From Nonomuraea sp. SYSU D8015 (GTDB taxonomy: Bacteria > Actinomycetota > Actinomycetes > Streptosporangiales > Streptosporangiaceae), in the NCBI RefSeq assembly GCF_008065375.1, contig NZ_VJYI01000001.1, positions 124,001-188,000 of the forward strand: a stretch of 64,000 nt of DNA, read 5' to 3'. The translations under genes were made by a program, and so were the position numbers. The notes below the pieces were generated by a model, which was given only the letters and a program-made list of their open reading frames with translations, was not told the DNA's origin and did no database searches. Positions within the stretch are counted from its first letter, which is position 1. Every line of letters starts with the position of its first letter. Below, in pieces: positions 1-9,390 of this stretch.

Positions 1-489
1 GGGTCCGTGGGAGAGATGGTCGCCACGATGGCGCATTCGCCGGCGCTCCTGGAGGGCTACCTGGGGCTCACCAGGGCCATGAAGAGGTCCAAGCTGCCGA
101 GGACGGTGAGTGAGAAGATCTCCCTGGCCGCGCAGGAGCGGATCGGCTGCGAGATGTGCCGTCAGGCGCACGCGCGGGCGGCCCGCAAGATCGGATTGAG
201 CGAGAGCGACATCGCGCTGGCCAGGCGGGGCACCTCCACGGACGCGCGCGAGGCCGCGCTGATCGGCGTCGCGGTGCGGGTGCTCGCCGAGCCCGCCTCC
301 CTGACCGACCGGGACGTGGCCGAGCTGCGGGCGCACGGCTGGAGCGACCGGGTGATCGCGGAGATCGTCGGCCTGGTCGCGCTCAACCTGCTGACCGGCG
401 CGTTCAACCTCCTGGCGGGCCTGGAGCCGGCCTCTGACGATCCCGAGCCGGCGGGCCCGCCTTCCGGCGGGCGCGTCAGCGCATCTTGA
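1..489 (+). CDS. Carboxymuconolactone decarboxylase/AhpD-like protein, 5' end outside window
   Basis: The frame is open from the first base, and the protein already looks mid-fold at the possible GTG start at base 7, so the gene most likely begins upstream of the window. The visible part carries the CxxC active-site signature of AhpD-like peroxidase partners (CEMCRQAH) near residue 49, followed by the helical repeat typical of the family. AhpD proteins act as thiol-dependent alkylhydroperoxidase partners, and many relatives are annotated only as CMD-family proteins. The C-terminus is a Pro/Gly/Ser-rich tail. The stop overlaps the convergent giant membrane gene by 14 bp. Family call is fairly sure; the substrate is unknown. 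Confidence 0.8.
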   Translation, partial: GSVGEMVATMAHSPALLEGYLGLTRAMKRSKLPRTVSEKISLAAQERIGCEMCRQAHARAARKIGLSESDIALARRGTSTDAREAALIGVAVRVLAEPASLTDRDVAELRAHGWSDRVIAEIVGLVALNLLTGAFNLLAGLEPASDDPEPAGPPSGGRVSAS

Positions 490-3400
490 TGATGAACCTG
501 CGGATCTTGCGCAGGTCGCGCATCCTGTGTTCGTACGTCGCGCCGGTGAACAGCAGGAACGCCCCGGCCAGCGCGATCGGCAGCCAGCGCGGGCCCTCGC
601 CGACCAGCTCGGCGAGGGTCGGCGCGAACTCGTGCGCCGCCGTCACCACCAGCACCGCCCCGCCGAGGATCAGCGGCGCCTGCAGCCGCGCCCACGCCCC
701 GGCCAGGGTCGCGGCGAACGCGGCCGCGCCCAGCAGCAGGGGCCTGGAGAGGGCGACGTCGTTCCAGGCCACGTACGCGCTCGGCAGGAACGTCAACGCC
801 AGCGCCGCGCCGTAGCCCGTCCAGGAGGAGATGCCGGGATCACGCCGCCTGGCCCGCCACGCCGCCACCAGCCCGGCCAGGGTCAGGGGCGCGGTGTACG
901 CCTCGGGGGCCGTGACCTCGGAGATCGCCAGCTGGAGCCAGAGGGCCAGCTGCAGCAGGGCCGCCCCGCCCCAGGCGACCGGCCGCCGATCCGGCCGCAG
1001 GGCCACGGCCAGGGCGAGCGCGCCGGTGCAGGCCAGTGCCAGGCTCAGCAGCCCGCCGTCGGACGCGGTCATGATCAGAGCGACCGCGGCCAGCCACCAC
1101 CCGGGCACCTCCACCCCGAGCGCCACCGCCCCGCCCCGCGCCCGCCCGGCCACCGTCGCCACACCGCCTGCGGCTCGGGCCTCACCCACCGGGCTCGCGG
1201 CCTGGCTTGGCGTGCCCTCGGCCTGACCCGGAGCGCTTGAGCCTCGGCCGTGGTCGGCGCCGGGCTGAACGGGCGTGGTCCTGGCCTGGCCATGGCCGGT
1301 TCCGGGCACGTTCGGTGTGTTCCCGGCGTCGGGCTGATCCGGCGCGGTCAGCTCGTGCTCTGTGCCGGCCTGCGTTCTTTCCGTGCTCGGCCGGGCAGGA
1401 TCGGTGGCCTCGGTCAGGCGGTGCGCAGACGGCGCGTGCGCCTCGGCAGGGCGGCGTGCGCCTGCCACGGGTGCTCCGATGGGGGCGAGGGCGGCCGATG
1501 GTGAGGCCGCGTGGCGGGCCAGGACGGCGGCCGCGGCGGCGGACAGGGCCGCGACGGCCAGGGCGGCGAAGGCGGCTTCCGTCGTCGGGAATCCCGCCGA
1601 CAGCGCCGAGGCGATCGCCAGCGCGCCGGTCGCGACAGTGGCCGAGGCGGCGGCGCCCGTACGCGAGGTCTCGTCGCGGGCGAGCACCGCCGCCGCGACG
1701 CCCAGCAGCGCCACCCCGCCCGAAACCACCAGCGTGTACGTGTCCACGTCCAGCGACAACACGACCAGATGCACCGCCAGCCCCACCGCCAGCACTCCGG
1801 CCACCCCAGGCCGCGGCCCGAGTGCGGCCTGCGCGGCGAGCGCCACCAGCATGACCCCGTAGAAGACCAGCATCCCCGCGTACGGCATCTCGGCCACCGC
1901 GGGAACCAGCACCAGGCACCCGAACGCCCCCACCGTGGCCGCGGACCGCCCTGCCGCCGCCCCGCGCAGCCCGCGAGCGACGATCACGCCGGTCACCGCC
2001 ACGAACACCGCCACCCCCAAGGCCGTCTCGACCCCGGACAGCTCGAACCCCGACGGTGCCAGCCGGAACACCTCCCCCTGCGCCCCGGCCCACTCGTCGG
2101 CCTCCGGACGGGGCGACCATCCGCCGAACCGCTCACGCCACGGCTCGGTCGCCCACAGGTACGGCAGCCCCAGCACCGTGCCCCAGACCGTCAGATGCGG
2201 CAGGACGGCGGCACCCGACACCACCGCCGCCAGCACGTACGCGCCCGACCTGCGCTGCGCCCGCAGCCGCCCGGCCGCCCCGGCCAGCGCGAGCGAGCCC
2301 ACCGCCAGCACCAGCGACAGCCGCGCCGGATCATCCCCGGTCAGCACCATGGCGACCACCCACGACGCCAGAGCCGTCCCGCCCACCGGCCCCGCGACGG
2401 CACCGGGCAGCACCGGCAGCGCGGCGGCCCGCGACAGCAGCACCGCCACCAGCAGCAGCACCAGCGCCGCGTTCTCCTGGCCCAGCCCGCCGCCGAGCGC
2501 CGCGGCCACGCTCTCCGCCCCCACGGCCAGCCCGGTCACGGTCGAGGCCACACTGGTGACCGGCGAGCCCTTGCCGCGGATCGCGCAGAGCACGCCCGTC
2601 ACCACGATGGCCGCCAGCACCGCGAGCGTCGCCGTACGGTCCGCCAGCGACCAGGAGACCGCCAGCGTCGCCGTCCACAGGCTCGCGCTGCCCGCGGCCG
2701 ACCGGCTCACCGCCGACCAGAGGGCCAGCCCGGCCGTGAGCGCGACGAGGAAGGCCAGCGCCGCCCAGTAGGGCAGGTCCGCCACCACCGGCAACGTCGT
2801 GGCCGCCAGCGGGAACGCGATCCTCGCCACCCCCATCGCGGCCGCCCGGCCCCAGCGCGCCCAGGCGGCGAACATCCCCGCCGCGCCCGCCAGCACCAGG
2901 ACGGGCAGCAGCATCGGCTGCTCCTGCCACGGCCCCGACGGGCTGAGCATCTCCCGGGCCCCTTCGGCCGCACCCGCCCAGGCGTGGGTCACCCACGCGT
3001 ACGGGCCCACCAGCGCGGGCACGACGGCGCTGCTCACCGGCAGCGGCGCGAGCGCGGCCAGCACGCACGCCTCCACCACGGCCGCCGTCCGCCACGGACC
3101 CCGGGGACGCCGCCACGCCGAGGCGGCCGCCAGCACCGCGCCCACCGCCAGCACGAGCGCCGTCCATTCGCCGTGCACACCCTGCTGCCCGAGCGCGAAC
3201 AGCCCCACCACGACGGACGCCGCCTCGACGGCCGCACGCCCGCCTGGCCTGATCGTCCTGGTGAGCCGGTCCAGGGAGCCGAGCGCGAGGGTGGCGGCCG
3301 TGCTGCGGGCACGTACGACGGCACGGGCCAGCCTGCGTGACGGCCGCGTCACGACCAGCGTCGCCGCCCGCAGGCCGAGCAGCGCGAACGCCGCCACGAG

Positions 3401-5518
3401 CCCGTCGGCGAACAGCCCCCAGACGAGCACCCCCGCCGCCAGCGTCGCCCCGGCCCCGCCCACGGCCTGCATCGTCGCAGGACGGGCGGCGACGGCGCAG
3501 ACCAGCAGGATCACCAGCAGCCCGCCCGCCACCCCGACGGTCGCCTGCCGATCGGCCAGCGCCCAGCACATCGCCAGCCCCGCCACATAGCCGCCCACCC
3601 AGAGCGCCACCCAGCCTTGCCGGGTGAGCACATCCGCCCCGCCTCGGGGAGCGGCTTCGAACGCGGCGGATCCGGCTGCGGCCTCGGGGCCTTGCGGTGT
3701 GCCCGGTGGTGGTCCGCCGGGCACGAGAGCGAGCGCAGGCCGCCGGGGCGTTGCGTGTTGGCGGGCGGCCATGAGGAACAGCGCGCCGGCCAGGGCCACG
3801 AGGACCGCCAGCGCCGCCTCGTACGGCAGGCCCGTCCCCAACGGCGCCGTCAGCACGGCCAGCGAGCTCGACACCAGGCAGATGGTGCGGCGGAACCCCG
3901 CGGTCCACACCTCGCCCATGGGCGGCACAAGGGCCCACCCCAGCGCCACGGCGGCCATCACCAGCGGAGTGGCCGCCGTGTCGTCCCACTGGACGTCAGG
4001 GGGACCGAGGAGCGCCACGGCGGGCCCGCCCACCTCCGACCAGATCGACCGCAGCCAGCCCAGCGGGGCCACCAGAGCCGTGATCACGGCGTACCCCTTC
4101 CAGACCGCGGACGCCAGTAGCGCCAGCAGCGCCCCGGTACGCACGCCGTCGCGCAGCCGCACCGGAAGCGTGAACGCGGCGGCGAGGATCAGGCATGCGC
4201 CGGCCGCGACGATGGCGGCCATCCACGAGGCGCCTGCCCACGAGAGGGCCGCCATCGAGACGGGCACGATCGAGACCGCTCCCACCGCGGCGAGGGACGC
4301 CAAGGTGGCGATGAACCGGCGCGCCGCCCGGTCACGCGTCGCGGCCGCCCACAGCACCGCCACCACGGAGGCGGCAGCCAGGACGAGGGCCGCGACCGGC
4401 GGCGGCATGGGCGACGAGGTGCCGTCGCCGGTCCTGTGCCACTCCTGGAACGCGACCAGGCCGACGCCGAGCAGCCAGGCGAGGGAACCGGCGACGGCCG
4501 TGGTCACGTACTCGACGGCGGCCTGGGCCCGCCGGGCCGCCTGCCACAGGACCAGGTCGAACGCGGCCGTGGCGATCAGCGCCCCGGCCGGCCAGCCGAA
4601 CCCGGCGGAGGGGTCGCCCATGACAGCCAGCCCGGCCAGCGGCAGCGGCGCCTGGGCCAGCACGATGGCGACCGGCGCGGGCAGCCGCAACGGGGCCCAC
4701 CGCGAGTACACCGCCCAGCCCACGGTCAGCGCGGCGCCGCCCAGCGCGTATCCCCACAGCGGATTCAGACCGGGACCGGTGGAGGGGCCGCCGTCGTCGA
4801 AGACCTGCATGATCGCGACGCCGTCGAGCGGGAGCAGCACGAGGCCGACCAGCGCCACCGTCTCGGCGGTCGCGATCAGGCGGCGGCGGGCCAGCAACCA
4901 GGGGGCGGCCAGCACGCCCAGCGTGAACACGCTCAGGATGAGCGCCCGCAGCGCCGGGACCTGCCAGCTGACCAGCGTGAAGACGACGGCGGCGATCGAC
5001 AGCAGCACGCCGCCGAGCAGCAGCAACAGATTCTGCACCGCCCGATGCGACAGATCCCGCCGCGGCCGTCCCCCGGCGTCGTCCGGCCGCCCGCCGACGT
5101 CCACCGGCTCACCGCGGTCCAGCCGCCCGTCGGCGTCCGCACGCTTCTGGTCGTCCGCCCGCCGGCCGGCGTCGGCGTGCCCGGTGGCGGTGGCGTCCTG
5201 TGTGGCGGTGGCGTGCCCTGTGGCGGTGGCGTGCTGGGTGGCGGTGGCGCCGGCGAGCTCCATCGGCCTGTCCGCCGTAGGGACGGGGTCCGCCCGGGTC
5301 GAAGCGGCGGTCGTTGCCGCGCGCATGGCGGCGAGGGCCTCGTCGCGGCGCTTCAGCAGGTCCGTACGGCGCTCCTCCAGCTTGGCGAGGGCGGCCGCGG
5401 CGGCGAGGTAGTCGGCCGCGGCCGGGCCGTGCAGGAGCAGGCTGCACTCGGGGCAGGCGGCAGACGGCGGGCCGGTCAGGGTGGCGCCGCAGCCGGGACA
5501 CGTCGGCCAGTAGTCCAT
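476..5518 (-). CDS. Giant zinc-ribbon multi-pass membrane protein (SCO7613 C-terminal-domain type)
   Basis: A 1680-residue protein. The N-terminus has a zinc ribbon (CPGC at 7-10, CPEC at 22-25), followed by a short coiled-coil stretch rich in Leu/Glu/Arg at about 40-70. A low-complexity linker includes a hexapeptide repeat (ATATxH). Then come dozens of hydrophobic segments to near the C-terminus, interrupted by a second Pro/Ala/Thr/Gly/Glu-rich insert at about 1360-1470. This layout matches the very long actinobacterial membrane proteins annotated by their SCO7613 C-terminal domain. Their function is unknown. The ATG start at 5518 has a GGGAGG ribosome site about 8 bases upstream. No operon partner is visible; GntR lies upstream in the same orientation 112 bp away. 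Confidence 0.75.
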   Translation of the reverse strand: MDYWPTCPGCGATLTGPPSAACPECSLLLHGPAAADYLAAAAALAKLEERRTDLLKRRDEALAAMRAATTAASTRADPVPTADRPMELAGATATQHATATGHATATQDATATGHADAGRRADDQKRADADGRLDRGEPVDVGGRPDDAGGRPRRDLSHRAVQNLLLLLGGVLLSIAAVVFTLVSWQVPALRALILSVFTLGVLAAPWLLARRRLIATAETVALVGLVLLPLDGVAIMQVFDDGGPSTGPGLNPLWGYALGGAALTVGWAVYSRWAPLRLPAPVAIVLAQAPLPLAGLAVMGDPSAGFGWPAGALIATAAFDLVLWQAARRAQAAVEYVTTAVAGSLAWLLGVGLVAFQEWHRTGDGTSSPMPPPVAALVLAAASVVAVLWAAATRDRAARRFIATLASLAAVGAVSIVPVSMAALSWAGASWMAAIVAAGACLILAAAFTLPVRLRDGVRTGALLALLASAVWKGYAVITALVAPLGWLRSIWSEVGGPAVALLGPPDVQWDDTAATPLVMAAVALGWALVPPMGEVWTAGFRRTICLVSSSLAVLTAPLGTGLPYEAALAVLVALAGALFLMAARQHATPRRPALALVPGGPPPGTPQGPEAAAGSAAFEAAPRGGADVLTRQGWVALWVGGYVAGLAMCWALADRQATVGVAGGLLVILLVCAVAARPATMQAVGGAGATLAAGVLVWGLFADGLVAAFALLGLRAATLVVTRPSRRLARAVVRARSTAATLALGSLDRLTRTIRPGGRAAVEAASVVVGLFALGQQGVHGEWTALVLAVGAVLAAASAWRRPRGPWRTAAVVEACVLAALAPLPVSSAVVPALVGPYAWVTHAWAGAAEGAREMLSPSGPWQEQPMLLPVLVLAGAAGMFAAWARWGRAAAMGVARIAFPLAATTLPVVADLPYWAALAFLVALTAGLALWSAVSRSAAGSASLWTATLAVSWSLADRTATLAVLAAIVVTGVLCAIRGKGSPVTSVASTVTGLAVGAESVAAALGGGLGQENAALVLLLVAVLLSRAAALPVLPGAVAGPVGGTALASWVVAMVLTGDDPARLSLVLAVGSLALAGAAGRLRAQRRSGAYVLAAVVSGAAVLPHLTVWGTVLGLPYLWATEPWRERFGGWSPRPEADEWAGAQGEVFRLAPSGFELSGVETALGVAVFVAVTGVIVARGLRGAAAGRSAATVGAFGCLVLVPAVAEMPYAGMLVFYGVMLVALAAQAALGPRPGVAGVLAVGLAVHLVVLSLDVDTYTLVVSGGVALLGVAAAVLARDETSRTGAAASATVATGALAIASALSAGFPTTEAAFAALAVAALSAAAAAVLARHAASPSAALAPIGAPVAGARRPAEAHAPSAHRLTEATDPARPSTERTQAGTEHELTAPDQPDAGNTPNVPGTGHGQARTTPVQPGADHGRGSSAPGQAEGTPSQAASPVGEARAAGGVATVAGRARGGAVALGVEVPGWWLAAVALIMTASDGGLLSLALACTGALALAVALRPDRRPVAWGGAALLQLALWLQLAISEVTAPEAYTAPLTLAGLVAAWRARRRDPGISSWTGYGAALALTFLPSAYVAWNDVALSRPLLLGAAAFAATLAGAWARLQAPLILGGAVLVVTAAHEFAPTLAELVGEGPRWLPIALAGAFLLFTGATYEHRMRDLRKIRRFIIKMR
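5186..5257 (-). repeat. 18-bp tandem repeat inside the giant membrane gene, 4 units
   Basis: The core GGCGGTGGCG recurs with exact 18-bp spacing at 5186, 5204, 5222 and 5240. On the coding strand each unit gives a hexapeptide of the form ATATxH/D, in frame, in the linker between the zinc ribbon and the first membrane helix. The fourth unit is diverged in its second half. Such units can gain or lose copies without frameshift. Confidence 0.8.
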
Positions 5519-5630
5519 GCGGTGAACCTCCCGAAGATCGGGTCGTCCACGACCTTGCCCTAACAGATCACCCTTTGTCTGGTAATCAGAAAAGCCGCTT
5601 CCCGGTCGTCGACAAGGCCGCCGGCCGCGC

Positions 5631-6290
5631 TCAGAGCTCGCGTTCCTGTTGGTCGAGGATGGCGACCGACACCGCGACCGCCCGCGCCGGATCCCCGTCC
5701 TCGATCGCCCGCAGCAGCTCGGCGTGCGAGACGTCCGGCTCCTGCGCCGCCTGCTGCTGGTCCCGCACGTGGTCGCGCAGCGCGTCGCTCATGCTCCGGT
5801 AGAGGTCGGCGAGCAGGGCGTTGTGCGCCGCGTCGGCCACCAGCAGGTGGAAGTCGACGTCCGCGTCCGCGTACCCGTCGAGGTCTCCCGACCGCCCGGC
5901 CGCGTCCCTGCGGGCCAGCGTCTCCCGCAGCGCGACGAGGTCCGCCTCGGTGCGCCGGCCGGCCGCCAGCCGGGCCGCCACGAGGTCGAGCCCCCGGCGC
6001 ACGTCGATGATGTCCATGGCGGCCGCCGTGTCGAGCCGGCGGCGCAGCGCGACCTTGGACTCGTCGGTGGCGGTGACGTACGTGCCGTCGCCCTGCCGCG
6101 TGTACAGCAGCCCCGCGTGGGCGAGGACCCGGACCGCCTCGCGCACGGACAGCCGGCTCATGCCGAGGCTCTGCGCGAGCTGGCTCTCGGACGGGATCTT
6201 CGTGCCGACCGGCCATGTGCCGCGGGCGATCTCCCGGCGGAGCTCGTCGATGGCTGCGTCGACGAGCGAGGTCCGAGCGACGTTTCGCAT
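5631..6290 (-). CDS. FadR/GntR-family transcriptional regulator
   Basis: A 219-residue protein with a winged helix-turn-helix at about residues 10-72 (core IPSESQLAQSLGMSRLSVREA, then a GDGTYV wing) and an all-helical FCD-type ligand-binding domain after about residue 85. FadR-type regulators usually repress neighbouring catabolic or transport genes and release DNA on binding a small carboxylate or metal-linked effector. The start is the ATG at 6290, preceded by AGAGGA. The codirectional ADP-ribosylglycohydrolase gene lies 61 bp upstream, but no classic metabolic target is adjacent, so the regulated gene cannot be named. Confidence 0.88.
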   Translation of the reverse strand: MRNVARTSLVDAAIDELRREIARGTWPVGTKIPSESQLAQSLGMSRLSVREAVRVLAHAGLLYTRQGDGTYVTATDESKVALRRRLDTAAAMDIIDVRRGLDLVAARLAAGRRTEADLVALRETLARRDAAGRSGDLDGYADADVDFHLLVADAAHNALLADLYRSMSDALRDHVRDQQQAAQEPDVSHAELLRAIEDGDPARAVAVSVAILDQQEREL

Positions 6291-6351
6291 GCCATCCTCT
6301 TCTCATCCGGCTGGGGGACTTCCAGCCTAAGCGCTGGTCGCGACGGTGCGA

Positions 6352-7347
6352 TCAAGCGAGCGCGGCGGCGAGTCGCCCGATCGTGTCGCGGCCTTCCAAA
6401 GGGCTCAGCCAGGCGGCGGGCAGGGCCGCGGCGCCGTGCAGGGTGCCCAAAAGGTTGCCGCACACCGAGCCGGTCGAGTCGCTGTCACCGGAGTGGTTGA
6501 CCGACAGCAGCAGCGCCCGCTCCACGTCCGGCTCGGCCAGCGCGCAGTAGACGCCGATGGCCAGCGCCTCCTCGGCCACCCACGCGCCGCCCAGCGACTC
6601 CACCCGCTCGGGGGAGGGCGGCCCGTCGACGGTCAGCGCCGCGTGCAGCGCCTGCGTGGTCTCCTCGTGCGCCGGGTAGCCGGCCAGCAGCTCCATGGCG
6701 CGGTGGACGGCGGGCTCCAGCGCCTCGCCCGCCATCAGGTATGTGATGATCGCCGCGAACGCGCCTGCCGCCAGGTAGCCGGTCGGATGCCCGTGGGTGA
6801 TCTGCGAGCACACGGCCGCGAGCTCGAACGCCTCGCGCGCGTCACTCCTGGCCAGCCCGAACGGGGCCGAGCGCATGACCGTGCCGCAGCCCTTGGAGTG
6901 CGGGTTGACCGGTCCCGGCTCACCCGGCGGAGACGGCCCGGGGAAGTGCCGGTGCAGCCCCGACAGGCAGGTGTTGCCCGGCGCCCGTCGCGAGTACAGC
7001 CAGCCCTCCTCACGCAGCCACCCGGTGTGGTGGGGCAGGGAGGCGGGCGGCGGCGCCTGGTGGGTCTGGGTGTCGAGCCACCGCAGGTACGCCTCTCGTA
7101 CCGACTCCACCACCGATCCGCCGGTGTGTGCGGCGCCGGCCAGGCCCTCGACGGTGAAGAGGGTCATCTGGGTGTCGTCCGTGATAAGGCCGGTTTTGCC
7201 ACGCCAATCCGCGACATATCCGGAAATGCCGTCCGTGCCGTGATGTTTGCGGATCTCCCGCAACGATGAGAACTCGATCGGCGCCCCGAGCGCGTCACCG
7301 ATCGCGCCACCGAGGAGGCAGCCCCGAACTCGATCCTGTACATCCAT
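6352..7347 (-). CDS. ADP-ribosylglycohydrolase family protein
   Basis: A 331-residue protein starting with the family's opening signature (RGCLLGGAIGDALGAPIEF). Metal-ligand motifs follow: TDDTQMT in the first third and NHSGDSDSTGSVCGN near the C-terminus, whose Asp residues bind the two catalytic magnesium ions in known relatives. These enzymes remove ADP-ribose from proteins or small molecules. I chose the ATG at 7347 (GGGG ribosome site just upstream) rather than an upstream in-frame start at 7428, because the domain begins at once and the longer form would overlap the divergent peptidase start. Confidence 0.85.
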   Translation of the reverse strand: MDVQDRVRGCLLGGAIGDALGAPIEFSSLREIRKHHGTDGISGYVADWRGKTGLITDDTQMTLFTVEGLAGAAHTGGSVVESVREAYLRWLDTQTHQAPPPASLPHHTGWLREEGWLYSRRAPGNTCLSGLHRHFPGPSPPGEPGPVNPHSKGCGTVMRSAPFGLARSDAREAFELAAVCSQITHGHPTGYLAAGAFAAIITYLMAGEALEPAVHRAMELLAGYPAHEETTQALHAALTVDGPPSPERVESLGGAWVAEEALAIGVYCALAEPDVERALLLSVNHSGDSDSTGSVCGNLLGTLHGAAALPAAWLSPLEGRDTIGRLAAALA

Positions 7348-7421
7348 ACCCCGGATCTTGTCAGGTCCGGAGCCGTCTGAGAGATTGCCTTCTGTCCTGA
7401 TCACCCTCACGGAGGTCACGC

Positions 7422-9344
7422 GTGCCACAATTACGCCCGGCCCTCATCGCCGTCGCCCTGACCCTGGCGATCGCGACCCCAGCGCAGGCAACCGCCGGAC
7501 CTGCCATCACGATCGAGAACGGCCGCACCCAGCCGGTGTTCTCCTACGCGGACGCGATCCGCGAGCACGTGTACGTCGAGTCCACCGTCGACAGCGACCT
7601 GGACGGCAAGCTCGACAAGGTACGCGTGGACATCATCAGGCCCAAGGAGTCCGGCCCCGGGCTCAAGGTGCCGGTGATCATCGACGAGAGCCCGTACTAC
7701 GACAATTCGGGCCGCGGCAACGAAGGCGAGCGGAAGGTCTATGACGCCGCCGGAAATGTCGTGAAATTCCCGCTCTTCTACGACAACTACTTCGTCCCCC
7801 GCGGCTACGCCGTCCTCAACGTGGACATGCTCGGCACCACCAGGTCCGAGGGCTGCCCGGACATCGGCGGCAAGGCCGACGTGCTGGGCGGCAAGGCCGT
7901 CATCGACTGGCTGAACGGCCGCGCCAAGGCCTTCAAGCCCGACGGCACACCGGCCGTGGCCGACTGGACGACGGGCAACGCCGCCATGATCGGCAAGTCG
8001 TACGACGGCACCCTGGCCAACGCCGTCGCCGCGACCGGCGTGGACGGCCTGAAGACCATCGTGCCGATCTCGGCGATCAGCTCCTGGTACAAGTACCAGC
8101 GCAGCAACGGCGTGATCTACAACTACGACTACGCCTCCTGGCTGGCCAACTACGTCGACACCGACCCCGAGCCCAAGTGCCAGGCGGTCCGCGACAAGAT
8201 GGACGCCGAGGACGGCGACGACACCGGCAACTACAACCCGTTCTGGGCCGAGCGCGACTACATCCAGGGCCTGCTCGGCGACGTCTCCAAGGTCAAGGCC
8301 AGCGTCTTCGTGATCCACACGGTCAACGACCTCAACGTCAAGCCGGACAACTTCTCCGTCTGGTGGAAGGCCCTGGCCGACCGGAACGTGCCGCGCAAGA
8401 TCTGGGTCGGCCAGACGCAGCACGTCGACCCGTTCGACTTCGAGGGCCGCCGGGGCGTCTGGGTGGACACCCTGCACCGCTGGTTCGACCACTGGCTGCA
8501 CGGCGTACGCAACGGGATCATGAACGAGCCCCGCGCCGACGTCGAGATCGGCCCGGCGAAGTGGATCACCCAGCGCGACTGGCCGGCGCCCTACGCGGTC
8601 AAGGCGTCGCTGCGTCCCGGACCCGGCGGTTCGCTCGGGCTCAAGCCCGCGGCCAGGGGCAGCACGGCGTCGTTCACCGACGTGGCCCTGAGCGAGGAGG
8701 CCATGGTGGCCGACGTGGGCACCCCGAACCCGGGACGGGTGGCGTTCACCACCGGCGCCCTCCCGCTCGACCTGCGCCTGTCCGGCACGCCCACCGCCGA
8801 CCTGCGGGTCAAGCTGGACAAGCCCACCTCCAACCTGACCGCCCTGCTCGTCGACTTCGGCGAGGACACCCGCGTCGACTGGCGGCGCACCCAGGGCATC
8901 ACCACGCTCACCGAGGAGGACTGCCACGGCGAGAGCACCGCGGCCGACGACGCCTGCTACAAGAAGGTCGTCACGAACGTGGCCACCCGGCCGCTGGAGA
9001 TCGTCGCCCGCGGCTGGATCGACGTGCAGAACCGCAATTCGCTCAGCCAGGCCACGCCGCTGCCTGTCGGCACGTACGGCACGGTCAAGTGGCTGACGCT
9101 GCCGCAGGACTACACGTTCAAGAAGGGCCACAGGATCGGCCTGGTGATCGCCGGCACCGACGCCACCTACAGCGATGAGACCGGAACCGGCGCCAACGTC
9201 ACCGTCGACCTGACCAGGAGCAGCGTCGTCGTGCCGTTCGTGCTCGGCACGCCGCTGGCCGACGTGCCGCAGGACAGGGCCAGGTTCCACGGGCCGGACC
9301 GGATCGAGCTCCCGCAGCCCGAGCCCGAGTTCCAGTTCTTCTAA
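7422..9344 (+). CDS. Secreted Xaa-Pro dipeptidyl-peptidase-like (S15/CocE) hydrolase
   Basis: A 640-residue protein. A signal peptide occupies residues 1-25 (hydrophobic core then AQATA), so it should be secreted. The alpha/beta-hydrolase domain follows with the nucleophile motif GKSYDGT (Ser at about 193), characteristic of peptidase family S15 and CocE-like esterases. The C-terminal third is the jelly-roll domain of the X-Pro dipeptidyl-peptidase type. The expected activity is cleaving X-Pro dipeptides or small esters outside the cell. The start is the GTG at 7422 with GGAGGT at 7411-7416. It is monocistronic, with a terminator at 9354-9389. Confidence 0.85.
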   Translation: MPQLRPALIAVALTLAIATPAQATAGPAITIENGRTQPVFSYADAIREHVYVESTVDSDLDGKLDKVRVDIIRPKESGPGLKVPVIIDESPYYDNSGRGNEGERKVYDAAGNVVKFPLFYDNYFVPRGYAVLNVDMLGTTRSEGCPDIGGKADVLGGKAVIDWLNGRAKAFKPDGTPAVADWTTGNAAMIGKSYDGTLANAVAATGVDGLKTIVPISAISSWYKYQRSNGVIYNYDYASWLANYVDTDPEPKCQAVRDKMDAEDGDDTGNYNPFWAERDYIQGLLGDVSKVKASVFVIHTVNDLNVKPDNFSVWWKALADRNVPRKIWVGQTQHVDPFDFEGRRGVWVDTLHRWFDHWLHGVRNGIMNEPRADVEIGPAKWITQRDWPAPYAVKASLRPGPGGSLGLKPAARGSTASFTDVALSEEAMVADVGTPNPGRVAFTTGALPLDLRLSGTPTADLRVKLDKPTSNLTALLVDFGEDTRVDWRRTQGITTLTEEDCHGESTAADDACYKKVVTNVATRPLEIVARGWIDVQNRNSLSQATPLPVGTYGTVKWLTLPQDYTFKKGHRIGLVIAGTDATYSDETGTGANVTVDLTRSSVVVPFVLGTPLADVPQDRARFHGPDRIELPQPEPEFQFF

Positions 9345-9353
9345 ACCGCCCGC

Positions 9354-9389
9354 GGCCCCGGGCCTTCCGGAGAAGGGAGGCCCGGGGCC
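9354..9389. terminator. Bidirectional rho-independent-type hairpin after the S15 peptidase gene
   Basis: Arms at 9354-9368 and 9375-9389 pair over 15 positions with one mismatch around a 6-base loop. The stem is almost all G/C. It starts 10 bases after the peptidase stop and also lies at the 3' end of the minus-strand operon coming from 14.7 kb, so it can serve both. There is no U-run, which is usual for actinomycete terminators. Confidence 0.8.
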
Positions 9390-9390
9390 C

